Both the position numbers and the translations under genes were made by a program. A model generated the notes under the pieces. That model searched no databases, had not been told where the DNA came from, and saw nothing but the letters and a program-made list of their open reading frames with translations. Positions 36,652 through 46,046 of a DNA stretch of 51,800 nt are shown here, piece after piece. The DNA lies in contig JAHECK010000007.1 in assembly GCA_024641785.1 (NCBI GenBank), positions 1 through 51,800 on the forward strand. Reading direction: 5' to 3'. The DNA comes from Flavobacteriales bacterium (lineage in GTDB: Bacteria > Bacteroidota > Bacteroidia > Flavobacteriales_D > JAHECK01). Within the stretch, counting starts at the first letter, position 1; each line of letters starts with the position of its first letter.

Positions 36652-38888
36652 TTTGTGATGATCAAAGCCTCCATTGATTGAAAGGAATCGGTGTAGATTC
36701 GGATATAATAAACAGCTCCGGGCAGGGATTCAAGACTAAGCGACTGATTGCCATAAATCTGCTTTTTGTCCAGGATCACTTGTCCTAAAGTATTTATTAT
36801 TTGATAGTTATAAATAAATTCATTTTCGACCTTAATATAAAAATGTCCATTTGATGGATTTGGTGAAAGGATAAATGGAAAGGCTGAATCTTCTGTTTTA
36901 CTTATTCTATCAGGGTTTGATTGATAATAAAAACCGATGCCTCCGCGATAGTTTCCAACGAACATTTCCAGATCATCATTTCCATTTAGATCTGCCATAG
37001 CAATACCGCTTCGTTTGCCTTCATAAAAAGGAAGTATATTTTCATTTATGACTTCAAAATCACCGGTCAAATCATCTTCGATAGGAAAAAAGTGAACGAC
37101 TTCGCCATTATTTGAGCCAACAAATAATTGATATCCTGCTTCCGAATCGATGACAAAAGGAACTGAAAACCCTTCATTCAGATCTCCCGGCATTTGAATG
37201 CCTCCGAACGTATCATCGATCAAAGTAAATTGGAATACTTCATTTGTTCCTGTGTTTTCGAAATAGGATATACTTCCGCTTCTCTCACCGATCAACAGAT
37301 CCATTTTTCCATCTCTATTAAGATCGATCATAAACGGAGTTGCAAATTGTCCGATATCGATCAAGTCTCCATTTTGATCTGTAATACCTGGTATAGCTAA
37401 AGAGAAATTTGCTACGTTTCCCGGTCCTGCTGTATTTTCAAAATAATGGATCTGTCCATTTAGATCGCCAATGATAAGATCTTCATCCATATCATTATCC
37501 ATATCACCAAAAGTAGGGTAGAGTGCAAGTGATAATCCCAGACCATCTAAGTTTAAATAGTCATTGTCAATGAGCTCAAAAGAAATTTCATTGCCTGAAG
37601 ATGTATTTTCATACAAAGCTAAGCTCGAAAATTGTTCAGAAGAATTGGTATAAAATGATTTATTAGCAACAACAAGATCTTTCTTCCCATCCGAATTATA
37701 ATCAAAAATAACAGGCAATGCATTGCTTCCGCGATCGATCATTTCACCTTGCATAAAAGCGAATTCCTCCCAGTTAAAAATTGGAGATTCGTTGCTTCCG
37801 CTATTTCCATAAAGCCATGTGGATGAAAAATTATTTGAAGTATTTGGGGCATTTGGAGCAACAATTAATTCATTCAATCCATCATTATTAATATCGGTAT
37901 AATAGGGCGATGGGAATATTTGCATATCGATTGAAACTGTATTTTGTGGGAATTCAGTTTCAAATGAGGTAATGATCCCCGATTGTGTGGTCCCTCCATT
38001 ATGAAGTGAAATAATGTTAGAACCCGAAATATCTCCAACCAATAGATCTTTAACATCGTCGCCATCCAGATCAATTCCTAGAACTGTGGATCCCACGTGC
38101 ATTCCTTCTTTTTGAATGGGGCTTTTTGGATTTATAACATTTGTATTACAAGTATCAAATAAGCTAATACTGTTATTTAAACTATTTTCTTTGAAGTAAC
38201 CCCAGCATGCATTTTTTAGCTCATAGATAAAATGCTCGTTATCATTAAAAAGTTCTTGTGACTGGTTTTCATGATATTCTAATTCTGAACCATTGATTGA
38301 AAAAGTAAGAATATCAATATCTCCATCTTCATCCAGATCGATAAAAGAAGGGATGTCAGCTAAGTTTACATATAATGGAATACTAAAAGATGCATTTTCA
38401 TATTCTGCATGTGTTTCAAGCAAACCATCAACAAGTTCAAATTCAGGTGAACCTGCTGTTCCAATATTTTTGAAAACAGAAATTCCTCCACCGGCGATTG
38501 AATCGCTATGAGTGAAAATATCTGCTTTGCCATCTAAATTGTAATCTAATAATAAGGTCCATGCACTAAGGTCCGGAAAATCATTAAGGATATCTGTTAA
38601 AGGGATATAATGTACTTGATCACCCGTATTTTCCACTTTAAAAAGTAAAGAAACATCCCCGGATCGATCAAAAACAAATAGATCATTATCGCCATCCAGA
38701 TCGATATCAATATTAGAAAATTGAGGATTATTGAATCCACCAAACCAGCCGAGTTCAAGAGTATCATTTTCATGAAGAAGCAAAGGGGAAAAGCTTTTGT
38801 AAAAATTAAACTGGGCAAAAGAAGCCAGAGGCAAAAGGCTTAAAAGAATGATAATCGACTTAAATATAGTAGTATTTATATTCTTCAT
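36648..38888 (-). CDS. FG-GAP/VCBS-repeat protein with T9SS type A sorting domain
   Basis: Repeated D.D.DGD.DL/DLNRDGKMDLLIG motifs; C-terminal FILSPNPSNGHFYIKV...ITK. Confidence 0.88.
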   Translation of the reverse strand: MKNINTTIFKSIIILLSLLPLASFAQFNFYKSFSPLLLHENDTLELGWFGGFNNPQFSNIDIDLDGDNDLFVFDRSGDVSLLFKVENTGDQVHYIPLTDILNDFPDLSAWTLLLDYNLDGKADIFTHSDSIAGGGISVFKNIGTAGSPEFELVDGLLETHAEYENASFSIPLYVNLADIPSFIDLDEDGDIDILTFSINGSELEYHENQSQELFNDNEHFIYELKNACWGYFKENSLNNSISLFDTCNTNVINPKSPIQKEGMHVGSTVLGIDLDGDDVKDLLVGDISGSNIISLHNGGTTQSGIITSFETEFPQNTVSIDMQIFPSPYYTDINNDGLNELIVAPNAPNTSNNFSSTWLYGNSGSNESPIFNWEEFAFMQGEMIDRGSNALPVIFDYNSDGKKDLVVANKSFYTNSSEQFSSLALYENTSSGNEISFELIDNDYLNLDGLGLSLALYPTFGDMDNDMDEDLIIGDLNGQIHYFENTAGPGNVANFSLAIPGITDQNGDLIDIGQFATPFMIDLNRDGKMDLLIGERSGSISYFENTGTNEVFQFTLIDDTFGGIQMPGDLNEGFSVPFVIDSEAGYQLFVGSNNGEVVHFFPIEDDLTGDFEVINENILPFYEGKRSGIAMADLNGNDDLEMFVGNYRGGIGFYYQSNPDRISKTEDSAFPFILSPNPSNGHFYIKVENEFIYNYQIINTLGQVILDKKQIYGNQSLSLESLPGAVYYIRIYTDSFQSMEALIITK

Positions 38889-38894
38889 AATATT

Positions 38895-41105
38895 TTAGTG
38901 GATGACAAATAGTGAAATGAATTTAGGGTCATTTTCATTGTCGATCCTTACAATGTATTGGCCATTATTCCAATCGTTTACATTTATTTCCATTGTATTT
39001 CCAAATGGGCTTTCGGTGATAAAAACCAATTGACCTAATTGATTGAAAATACTGATCTTGTGTTTTTCTTCATCATTAAAAACGAGAGTAAATTGATCAT
39101 TTGCCGGATTTGGAAATAATTGGATCACTAAATCTTTTTTGATCTCCGAAATTGCACTTTCGCTATCTCCTTTAAAAAAACTAATGCCACCTCGATAATT
39201 CCCAATGATCAGGTCCGGAAGAGCATCATTATTCAGATCATAGCGTGCAAGTGTTGATCTCTTCCCCTCATTAAAATTAGAAGCCGGACCAGTGAATAAA
39301 GAAAAAGTCCCACTCAAATTAGAAGAAATGGAATTATAGTATTGAATTTCGCCTGTTTCTGATCCAATTATAAGTTTTATTTCACCGTTTTCATGATAAA
39401 AGAATGGTGATGAATAGCCGGTATTAAGCAAATAACCGGGAGTAAGAACTCCTCCTAAAGTATCGGTGATCCAGGTGAATTCAGGATTATTTGGGCTCCC
39501 TGTGTTTTCGAAATAACGAATCCGACCTGAGCGTTCACCAACAACGAGGTCTATCAAGCCATCTTCATTTAGGTCAAAAGCCTGTGGTTTGGCTAATTGT
39601 CCTACGTCGATTGGTATATTGTTATTGTTTAATAAATAAGCGGCAGGGCCCGGAAAATCCATCATTTCATTTTGACCGGCTGCATTTAATAAAAAAAGAA
39701 GTTCACCATTTAAATTCCCAATGATCAGGTCTAAAGCATTATCTCCATTCAGATCCATAAAAGTAGGATATAAGGCTTCGCCTACGCCACTAGTAGAAAG
39801 ACTAAACAGATCGTCTTCTATCCATTCGAAACTGGGATTAGTTAAACTTCCAGTATTTCGGAAATAGGTAATAGTAGAAGTTGTAAGACTATCTACTATC
39901 TTCTTTCTATTTCCAATAATCAGGTCCTGAAATCCATCTTGATCAATATCGATAATCACAGGATAAGACCCTTCGCCTACATCGATCATATCATTTTGTA
40001 AGAACCCACTTTGTTCGAAAATCAATTCGGGTGCATCATCTTCTCCATTATTCACATACATTCTAACGGCATTAACATTATCAGAAGTATATTGACTATT
40101 GGGTGCGGCGATAAAATCTTTTACATCATCATTATTTACATCTACATAAAAAGCTGCTGGGAAATTATTGAGTATTAGCACCTCACTTTCATTAGGAAAA
40201 AAATAATTAACGGAAGTAATAGAATCAAGTCCACTTTCAATAGGCCCTCCATTTACAACTGTAGTTAAGCTGGAATAGCTGACATCTCCCATTAGGAGTT
40301 CTTTATAGCCATCATTGTTAATGTCGAGCATAAGTAAGGTAGAACCGGAGTGGTGTTTTTTTTCAAGCGATTTTGGATCGACTACATTAAAACAATCTTG
40401 CCCTAATAAGATTTCCGGACTATTTATATCTTCAGCGAAAAAGCCCCAGCATCGATTTTTCAGTTCATAATCCAATCCACATATCCCCTCATTTTCCTGA
40501 GAAAAATTCATATGAAATTCGACTTTACTCCCTTGTAACTGATAGGTAAAAATATCAAGGTCTCCATCTTCATCATAATCATAAATGGCAGGAAGATCTA
40601 TTGTACTTACAAAAATATTAACATCTCCTGTACTTGAGCCTAATTCATAATAGGAATAGATGAGGGAATCAGCGATAGAAAACCAATTTTGATCAATTTG
40701 ACCATTATTTAAATAGACCATAATTCCAGGTCCAAAACTTGAATTTGTAAAAATATCTACATAACCATCGCAATTAAAATCTCTAAGTAAAGCCCAATCA
40801 TGCAATTTTGGAAAATATTTTACATAAGAAGGTTCAAAAGAAAAATCGATAATGGAGGGACTTCCGTGTTGAATAAATGGAATGATCATATTTCCACTTT
40901 TATCAAAAACAAAAAGATCATTTTTACCATCAGAATTAAAATCGATGGTTGAAAATTCCGGATTATTAAGTCCTCCAACCCATGGGAAATCTAATAATTG
41001 GCCATTTTTTTCAACGTTAATTCCTTGTTCTCTAACCAAATAGGATTGTGCTGAACTGTAATTGTAAAATAAAAATGATATACCAAGTAAATAAATGAAT
41101 CTCAT
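38895..41105 (-). CDS. FG-GAP/VCBS-repeat protein with T9SS type A sorting domain (paralog of preceding gene)
   Basis: Same architecture; DFNSDGKNDLFVFDKSG; C-terminal IQLFPNPANDQFTLVF. Confidence 0.88.
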   Translation of the reverse strand: MRFIYLLGISFLFYNYSSAQSYLVREQGINVEKNGQLLDFPWVGGLNNPEFSTIDFNSDGKNDLFVFDKSGNMIIPFIQHGSPSIIDFSFEPSYVKYFPKLHDWALLRDFNCDGYVDIFTNSSFGPGIMVYLNNGQIDQNWFSIADSLIYSYYELGSSTGDVNIFVSTIDLPAIYDYDEDGDLDIFTYQLQGSKVEFHMNFSQENEGICGLDYELKNRCWGFFAEDINSPEILLGQDCFNVVDPKSLEKKHHSGSTLLMLDINNDGYKELLMGDVSYSSLTTVVNGGPIESGLDSITSVNYFFPNESEVLILNNFPAAFYVDVNNDDVKDFIAAPNSQYTSDNVNAVRMYVNNGEDDAPELIFEQSGFLQNDMIDVGEGSYPVIIDIDQDGFQDLIIGNRKKIVDSLTTSTITYFRNTGSLTNPSFEWIEDDLFSLSTSGVGEALYPTFMDLNGDNALDLIIGNLNGELLFLLNAAGQNEMMDFPGPAAYLLNNNNIPIDVGQLAKPQAFDLNEDGLIDLVVGERSGRIRYFENTGSPNNPEFTWITDTLGGVLTPGYLLNTGYSSPFFYHENGEIKLIIGSETGEIQYYNSISSNLSGTFSLFTGPASNFNEGKRSTLARYDLNNDALPDLIIGNYRGGISFFKGDSESAISEIKKDLVIQLFPNPANDQFTLVFNDEEKHKISIFNQLGQLVFITESPFGNTMEINVNDWNNGQYIVRIDNENDPKFISLFVIH

Positions 41106-41267
41106 AGGATTTATTTTCTACGAATATAAGAAGCTTAGATATTATTACTAAATAAAGAAAAAAGAAAGGCATTTTTAAGTGATAAAGAATATTAAACTCT
41201 TTTAAATACCTTTAAATGAGACGATTTAACAACTTTTTTTTCAATTGGGAATATTGGTTTGAAATTC

Positions 41268-41275
41268 TATATTTG
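41268..41275 (+). promoter_or_regulatory. Putative -7 element TATATTTG for secDF
   Basis: Exact TAnnTTTG match 43 nt upstream of the secDF ATG. Confidence 0.35.
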
Positions 41276-41318
41276 CGGCTTGTTTAAATATACGACATAC
41301 TAATTTAATTGTAAAGAG

Positions 41319-44300
41319 ATGCAGAATAAAGGTGCGATTGTATTATTCACCATTTTATTGGCACTAGCCAGTCTTTATCAACTTTCATTTTCATACTTCA
41401 CAAGTAGTATTGAAGAAGAGGCTGAAATGAGTGCACAAGGTCAATTAGATTCTGTTTTAGTAGTAAATCCTGAAATTAGACTTTCTGAAAAAGATTCTAT
41501 TTTCGCTTACTATGAAAACAAGTTTCTAAGAGATCATGCCAATGAAAAAGTATATCCTGGATTAGGATTTACTTATCAGGAATGTAAAGAGAAAGGAATT
41601 AACTTGGGACTCGACCTTGAAGGAGGAATGAGTGTAGTTCTAGAAGTTTCAATTCCCGAACTGGTTCAGAATTTAAGTGGAAACTCGAAAAATGAGGCTT
41701 TCCAAAATGCCATGCAAACTGCAAGAGACATGCAGGTGGAGAGTAAAGATGATTTCATTACCCTCTTTGAAAGTGCTTGGGAAGAATTAAATTCAGACCT
41801 TCCGATGTGGAAAATTTTCCACAATAGGGATAATAAAGAAAAATTTCCTCAAAACATTTCGAATGAAGAAGTGATCCTTATTTTAAGGGGAGAAGCAGAA
41901 GTTGCAATTGATAATACTGAAAAGATCTTACGTACACGTATCGATAAATTTGGTGTTGCTCAACCAACCATTCAAAAGCAAGAATATACCGGACGAATTT
42001 TAATTGAATTACCGGGTGTTAAAGATAAAGACCGAATTCGTAAGCAATTAAAAAGCACAGCGAATTTGGAGTTTTGGTTAACACACAAAAATGAGGATAT
42101 CTTGCCTTTGCTTCAAGAAGTGAATTCAGCATTAGCTATTAAATATAATAAAGATGCTGCTAACGATACTACTCTTGGTGATGCAATTGATGATTTGATC
42201 GTTGCTGAAGATGTCGCTGACGATAAGATTATTGATAATGCGATCGATTCTTTAGCTTCTGACAGCAGTACTACTGATGATTTGGAAGCATTGCTTCAGG
42301 ATTCATCTAATTTAGAAGATACAGGTATTAGTGAAGCAGATCGTGCTGAATATAGAAAGAACAATCCTTTTTTCAGTGTATTTCAAGCAGCTGTTTACCA
42401 AGATCAAAATACAGGAGCTTTGAATTTTATTCCTGGTTCAGTAGTTGGTTCTGCGCTTGTTTCTGATACATCTAAAATTAATAAGATGTTGCATGAACCT
42501 GAAGCGAAAGTGATCTTATCAGATAACTTACGTTTATTATGGTCTGCAAAATCAAGAGTTTCCGGTGAAGCTGATATACTTGAATTGTATGCTATTAGAG
42601 TTGAGGATAGAGATGGAAAACCGGCTTTAGACGGAAGTGTGATCGTTGATGCTCGTCAGGATTTTGATCCAACCGGAAATGTAGAAGTAAGTATGCAAAT
42701 GAATGCAGAAGGTGCCAAAATTTGGAAAGACCTTACCGGTGATAATATAGGAAGACAAATTGCAATTGTTTTAGATGACTATGTTTATTCTGCACCTAAT
42801 GTAATCTCTGAGATTCCAAGTGGAAGATCATCTATTTCAATGGGTTCAGGTGATAGAACAGAGCAATTGGGTGAATCAAAAGATTTAGCTACTTTATTAA
42901 AAGCGGGAGCTTTACCGGCAAGGGCGAATATTGTTGAAGAGTCGGTTGTTGGACCATCATTAGGTCAACAAAATATCGATGACGGTATAATGTCATTTTT
43001 ATTGGCATTGTCAGTGGTGTTATTATATATGATCTTCTATTATCGCGGAGCTGGTCTAGTTGCCGATCTTGCCTTAGTAGCAAACTTATTCTTCTTGATG
43101 GGAGCATTAGCTTCCTTGCAAGCAGCATTAACATTACCAGGAATAGCCGGTATCGTATTAACGATAGGGATGGCGATCGATGCAAACGTTTTAATATTTG
43201 AGAGGATCAAAGAAGAATTAGCTGTTGGAAGAAGTATTAAGCAAGCACTTAAGGAAGGATATCAAAAAGCATATTCTGCTATTATTGATGCGAACATCAC
43301 TACTTTATTAACGGCGATCATTTTATTGGTATTTGGTTCAGGTCCTATTAAAGGTTTCGCAACCACCTTGATCATCGGTATCTTTACCTCATTGTTCTCT
43401 GCAATATTTATAACAAGGATTGTATTTTCAAACCGTTTGGAAAAAGGAAAAGCACTTAGTTTTTCTAGTAAAATGACTGCAAAATGGTTTCAAAATCCAG
43501 CCTTTCAGTTTTTAGCGAAAAGAAAATTTGCATATATAATCTCTGGAATTCTAGTCGTAATCAGTATCGCGTCTGTTACTACAAAAGGATTGAATTATGG
43601 AGTTGATTTCACTGGAGGTAGAACTTACGTTGTAAGTTTTAATGATAAAGTAGATATCGATGCGGTTCGAACCGATTTAGCACAAGTATTTATTGATGAA
43701 AATGGAAATGCTCTTTCGCCTGAAGTAAAACAATTTGGAGGATCTAATCAAGTGAAAATCACAACAAAATACTTGATCACAGATACTAGAGATAATGTGG
43801 ATGAGCTGGTGAATGCAACCTTGACAAAAGGTTTGGATATGATCGGGGATGATTATTTCATACAGGAATCCAGAAAGGTTGATCCTACCATCACTAATGA
43901 TTTTAAATATGAATCATTGATGGCAATTGCTTTTTCTTTTCTTGTAATATTCCTTTATATCTTGTTTAGATTTAGAAAATGGCAATATGGTGCAGGTGCT
44001 TTAATTGCCCTTTTTCATGATGTAACCATTACTATAGGTTTATTTTCAATTTTATATGGAATTCTACCATTTAACCTTGAGATCGACATGGCGTTTATTG
44101 CTGCTATTCTTACAGTAATGGGGTATTCTATAAATGATACTGTAATTATTTTCGACCGTATTCGTGAGTATTTAGGATTGCACAAAAGAAAAGCGGTTAA
44201 CGAAATTGTGGATGATGCATTAAATAGCACTTTAAGCAGAACGATAAATACTTCTGCATCTACCTTTGTAGTATTGTTGAGTATATTCCTTTTCGGGGGA

Positions 44301-44435
44301 GATTCAATACGTGGATTTGTTTTTGCATTAATGATCGGTATTGTTGTCGGAACTTATTCTTCTTTATTTATTGCAGCCCCTTCATTGGTTGATCTTTCGA
44401 AGAATTTGAAGAGCAGTGTTCAAGAAGCAGAATAA
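41319..44435 (+). CDS. secDF: Protein translocase subunit SecDF (fusion)
   Basis: NLGLDLEGGMSVVLEV; GIVLTIGMAIDANVLIFERIKEE; second half GVDFTGGRTYVV and MGYSINDTVIIFDRIRE. Confidence 0.95.
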   Translation: MQNKGAIVLFTILLALASLYQLSFSYFTSSIEEEAEMSAQGQLDSVLVVNPEIRLSEKDSIFAYYENKFLRDHANEKVYPGLGFTYQECKEKGINLGLDLEGGMSVVLEVSIPELVQNLSGNSKNEAFQNAMQTARDMQVESKDDFITLFESAWEELNSDLPMWKIFHNRDNKEKFPQNISNEEVILILRGEAEVAIDNTEKILRTRIDKFGVAQPTIQKQEYTGRILIELPGVKDKDRIRKQLKSTANLEFWLTHKNEDILPLLQEVNSALAIKYNKDAANDTTLGDAIDDLIVAEDVADDKIIDNAIDSLASDSSTTDDLEALLQDSSNLEDTGISEADRAEYRKNNPFFSVFQAAVYQDQNTGALNFIPGSVVGSALVSDTSKINKMLHEPEAKVILSDNLRLLWSAKSRVSGEADILELYAIRVEDRDGKPALDGSVIVDARQDFDPTGNVEVSMQMNAEGAKIWKDLTGDNIGRQIAIVLDDYVYSAPNVISEIPSGRSSISMGSGDRTEQLGESKDLATLLKAGALPARANIVEESVVGPSLGQQNIDDGIMSFLLALSVVLLYMIFYYRGAGLVADLALVANLFFLMGALASLQAALTLPGIAGIVLTIGMAIDANVLIFERIKEELAVGRSIKQALKEGYQKAYSAIIDANITTLLTAIILLVFGSGPIKGFATTLIIGIFTSLFSAIFITRIVFSNRLEKGKALSFSSKMTAKWFQNPAFQFLAKRKFAYIISGILVVISIASVTTKGLNYGVDFTGGRTYVVSFNDKVDIDAVRTDLAQVFIDENGNALSPEVKQFGGSNQVKITTKYLITDTRDNVDELVNATLTKGLDMIGDDYFIQESRKVDPTITNDFKYESLMAIAFSFLVIFLYILFRFRKWQYGAGALIALFHDVTITIGLFSILYGILPFNLEIDMAFIAAILTVMGYSINDTVIIFDRIREYLGLHKRKAVNEIVDDALNSTLSRTINTSASTFVVLLSIFLFGGDSIRGFVFALMIGIVVGTYSSLFIAAPSLVDLSKNLKSSVQEAE

Positions 44436-44455
44436 TTATTTTATTACGATATAAG

Positions 44456-44492
44456 AGAAAGCCTTTTCAATTGAAAAGGCTTTCTTATTTTT
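44456..44492 (+). terminator. Intrinsic terminator after secDF
   Basis: Perfect palindrome AGAAAGCCTTTTCAATTGAAAAGGCTTTCT followed by TATTTTT. Confidence 0.8.
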
Positions 44493-44509
44493 GTGTAAAT
44501 ATTTTCTAA

Positions 44510-44971
44510 ATGATCTACCTATTTCTAAATGATATCAGTACAGGTGAAGTAGTAGTTATATTAATATTTATATTAATATTTTTTGGATCAAAGAATATTC
44601 CCGGAATGGCTCAGTCGATTGGTAAAGGGCTTAGACAACTGAGAGATGCAACCGATGATATTAAAAGAGATATACGGCATAGCGTTTCAGAGATCGAGAA
44701 AGAAGTGAAGGTGAATATGGATCATGTTAATATTCAAAAAGAAATTGAAGAGATCGTTAAAAGACCGAAACGTTTTGTGAACGATAATATCAAAACCTTT
44801 GAAGATAGCACTAAGAAAATGACATCTTCCATTGACGAAGAAGTAAAATTAAGCAAAGAAGCGTCTGTTAAAGTAGATTCGAAACCTGAAATAAAAACGG
44901 ATATCGAGAAAAGCGCCCTGAAACCAGAAATAGAAGTTGATAAAGTTGATGATAAAAACGCAACTACATAA
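44510..44971 (+). CDS. TatA/TatB-like Sec-independent translocase component
   Basis: N-terminal TM helix then FFGSKNIPGMAQSIGKGLRQLRDATDDIKRDI amphipathic helix; long charged C-terminus. Confidence 0.82.
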   Translation: MIYLFLNDISTGEVVVILIFILIFFGSKNIPGMAQSIGKGLRQLRDATDDIKRDIRHSVSEIEKEVKVNMDHVNIQKEIEEIVKRPKRFVNDNIKTFEDSTKKMTSSIDEEVKLSKEASVKVDSKPEIKTDIEKSALKPEIEVDKVDDKNATT

Positions 44972-45906
44972 TGGACTATTTATATCTGATAGGTGGCTTA
45001 CTTTTATTATTTGTTTCCGGAGAATTACTCGTTAAAGGTGCTGTAAGCATTGCCTACCGTTTTAAGATATCAAAACTAGTTGTTGGACTTACTGTTGTTT
45101 CTTTTGGAACTTCAGCCCCTGAATTATTCGTCAGTTTGATGGCAGCAATAGACGGTCACCCTGATATTGCAGTCGGTAATGTTATAGGTTCTAATATTGC
45201 AAATTTAGGTATCGTATTGGGATTAGTATTATTGATATTTCCGATGAAGATCAATTCCAAGGTAGCTAAATTAGATTATCCTGTTTTATTTGCAGCCAGT
45301 GCTATTTTTTTATTGGTCATTTCTGATCAGATTATCAGTCACTTCGAAGGCTTTCTCTTGCTGGGAATTTTGTTGTTCTATCTTTATTTCTTAGTAAGAA
45401 ATTCAAGAAAGGAGACTAAAAAAAGAAATGAAGTAATCCCAATTACCGCCAAGAAATTTTATTTTGGAATCATTTATATTATAATTGGAATTTTAGGATT
45501 GAAATTTGGTTCTGAGTTTTTTCTTGATGGTGCAATCAATATTGCTCAAAACTTCGGTTTATCCGATCATCTGATTGGGGTTAGTATTGTTGCATTTGGT
45601 ACGTCAGTGCCTGAATTAACAACCAGTGTAGTGGCTGCCATACGTAAGCATGATGATATTTCCTTAGGAAACCTAATTGGGTCTAATGTATTTAACCTAC
45701 ATGCTGTTTTAGGAATTACTGCAATGTTTGAGTCAATATCAATTTCAGACCAAGTCTTGACATATGATTACTTATGGATGATCGCTTTCGTTATCGCTTT
45801 AATTCCGGCAATTTATTTCAGAAAGAAATTCAGTCGCACTGATGGGATTATTCTTTTACTAGCTTACGGCGCATATATTTACTTTTCCTTTGCTTTATCC
45901 CTATAA
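44971..45906 (+). CDS. Calcium/sodium antiporter (CaCA family)
   Basis: SFGTSAPELFVSLMAA / GNVIGSNIANLG and AFGTSVPELTTSVVAA / GNLIGSNVFNLHAVLG repeats. Confidence 0.92.
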   Translation: MDYLYLIGGLLLLFVSGELLVKGAVSIAYRFKISKLVVGLTVVSFGTSAPELFVSLMAAIDGHPDIAVGNVIGSNIANLGIVLGLVLLIFPMKINSKVAKLDYPVLFAASAIFLLVISDQIISHFEGFLLLGILLFYLYFLVRNSRKETKKRNEVIPITAKKFYFGIIYIIIGILGLKFGSEFFLDGAINIAQNFGLSDHLIGVSIVAFGTSVPELTTSVVAAIRKHDDISLGNLIGSNVFNLHAVLGITAMFESISISDQVLTYDYLWMIAFVIALIPAIYFRKKFSRTDGIILLLAYGAYIYFSFALSL

Positions 45907-45911
45907 AAAAA

Positions 45912-45971
45912 GGGGTACATTCTTAAAATTGTTTATTGTTTTACGGTTTACCCCCAAAAAAATAGGGGGTA
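45912..45971. promoter_or_regulatory. GGGGTA/TACCCC repeat cluster upstream of glnN
   Basis: GGGGTA 45912-45917, TACCCCC 45949-45955 and GGGGGTA 45965-45971 (7-bp inverted repeat with 9-nt spacer). Confidence 0.4.
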
Positions 45972-46046
45972 TGTTGATAAATAGTAACAAAATTATTATT
46001 CCGGATCTATAAAATGATTTTATTTTGCTGAAAAAATAATTTAATC

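Noticed and set aside
36648-41105. Repetitive GATCNTCNNCATCCA-like stretches in the FG-GAP genes considered as a DNA repeat array
   Set aside because: They encode degenerate DxDxDG protein repeats; no regular direct-repeat/spacer structure, so not CRISPR or a DNA satellite.
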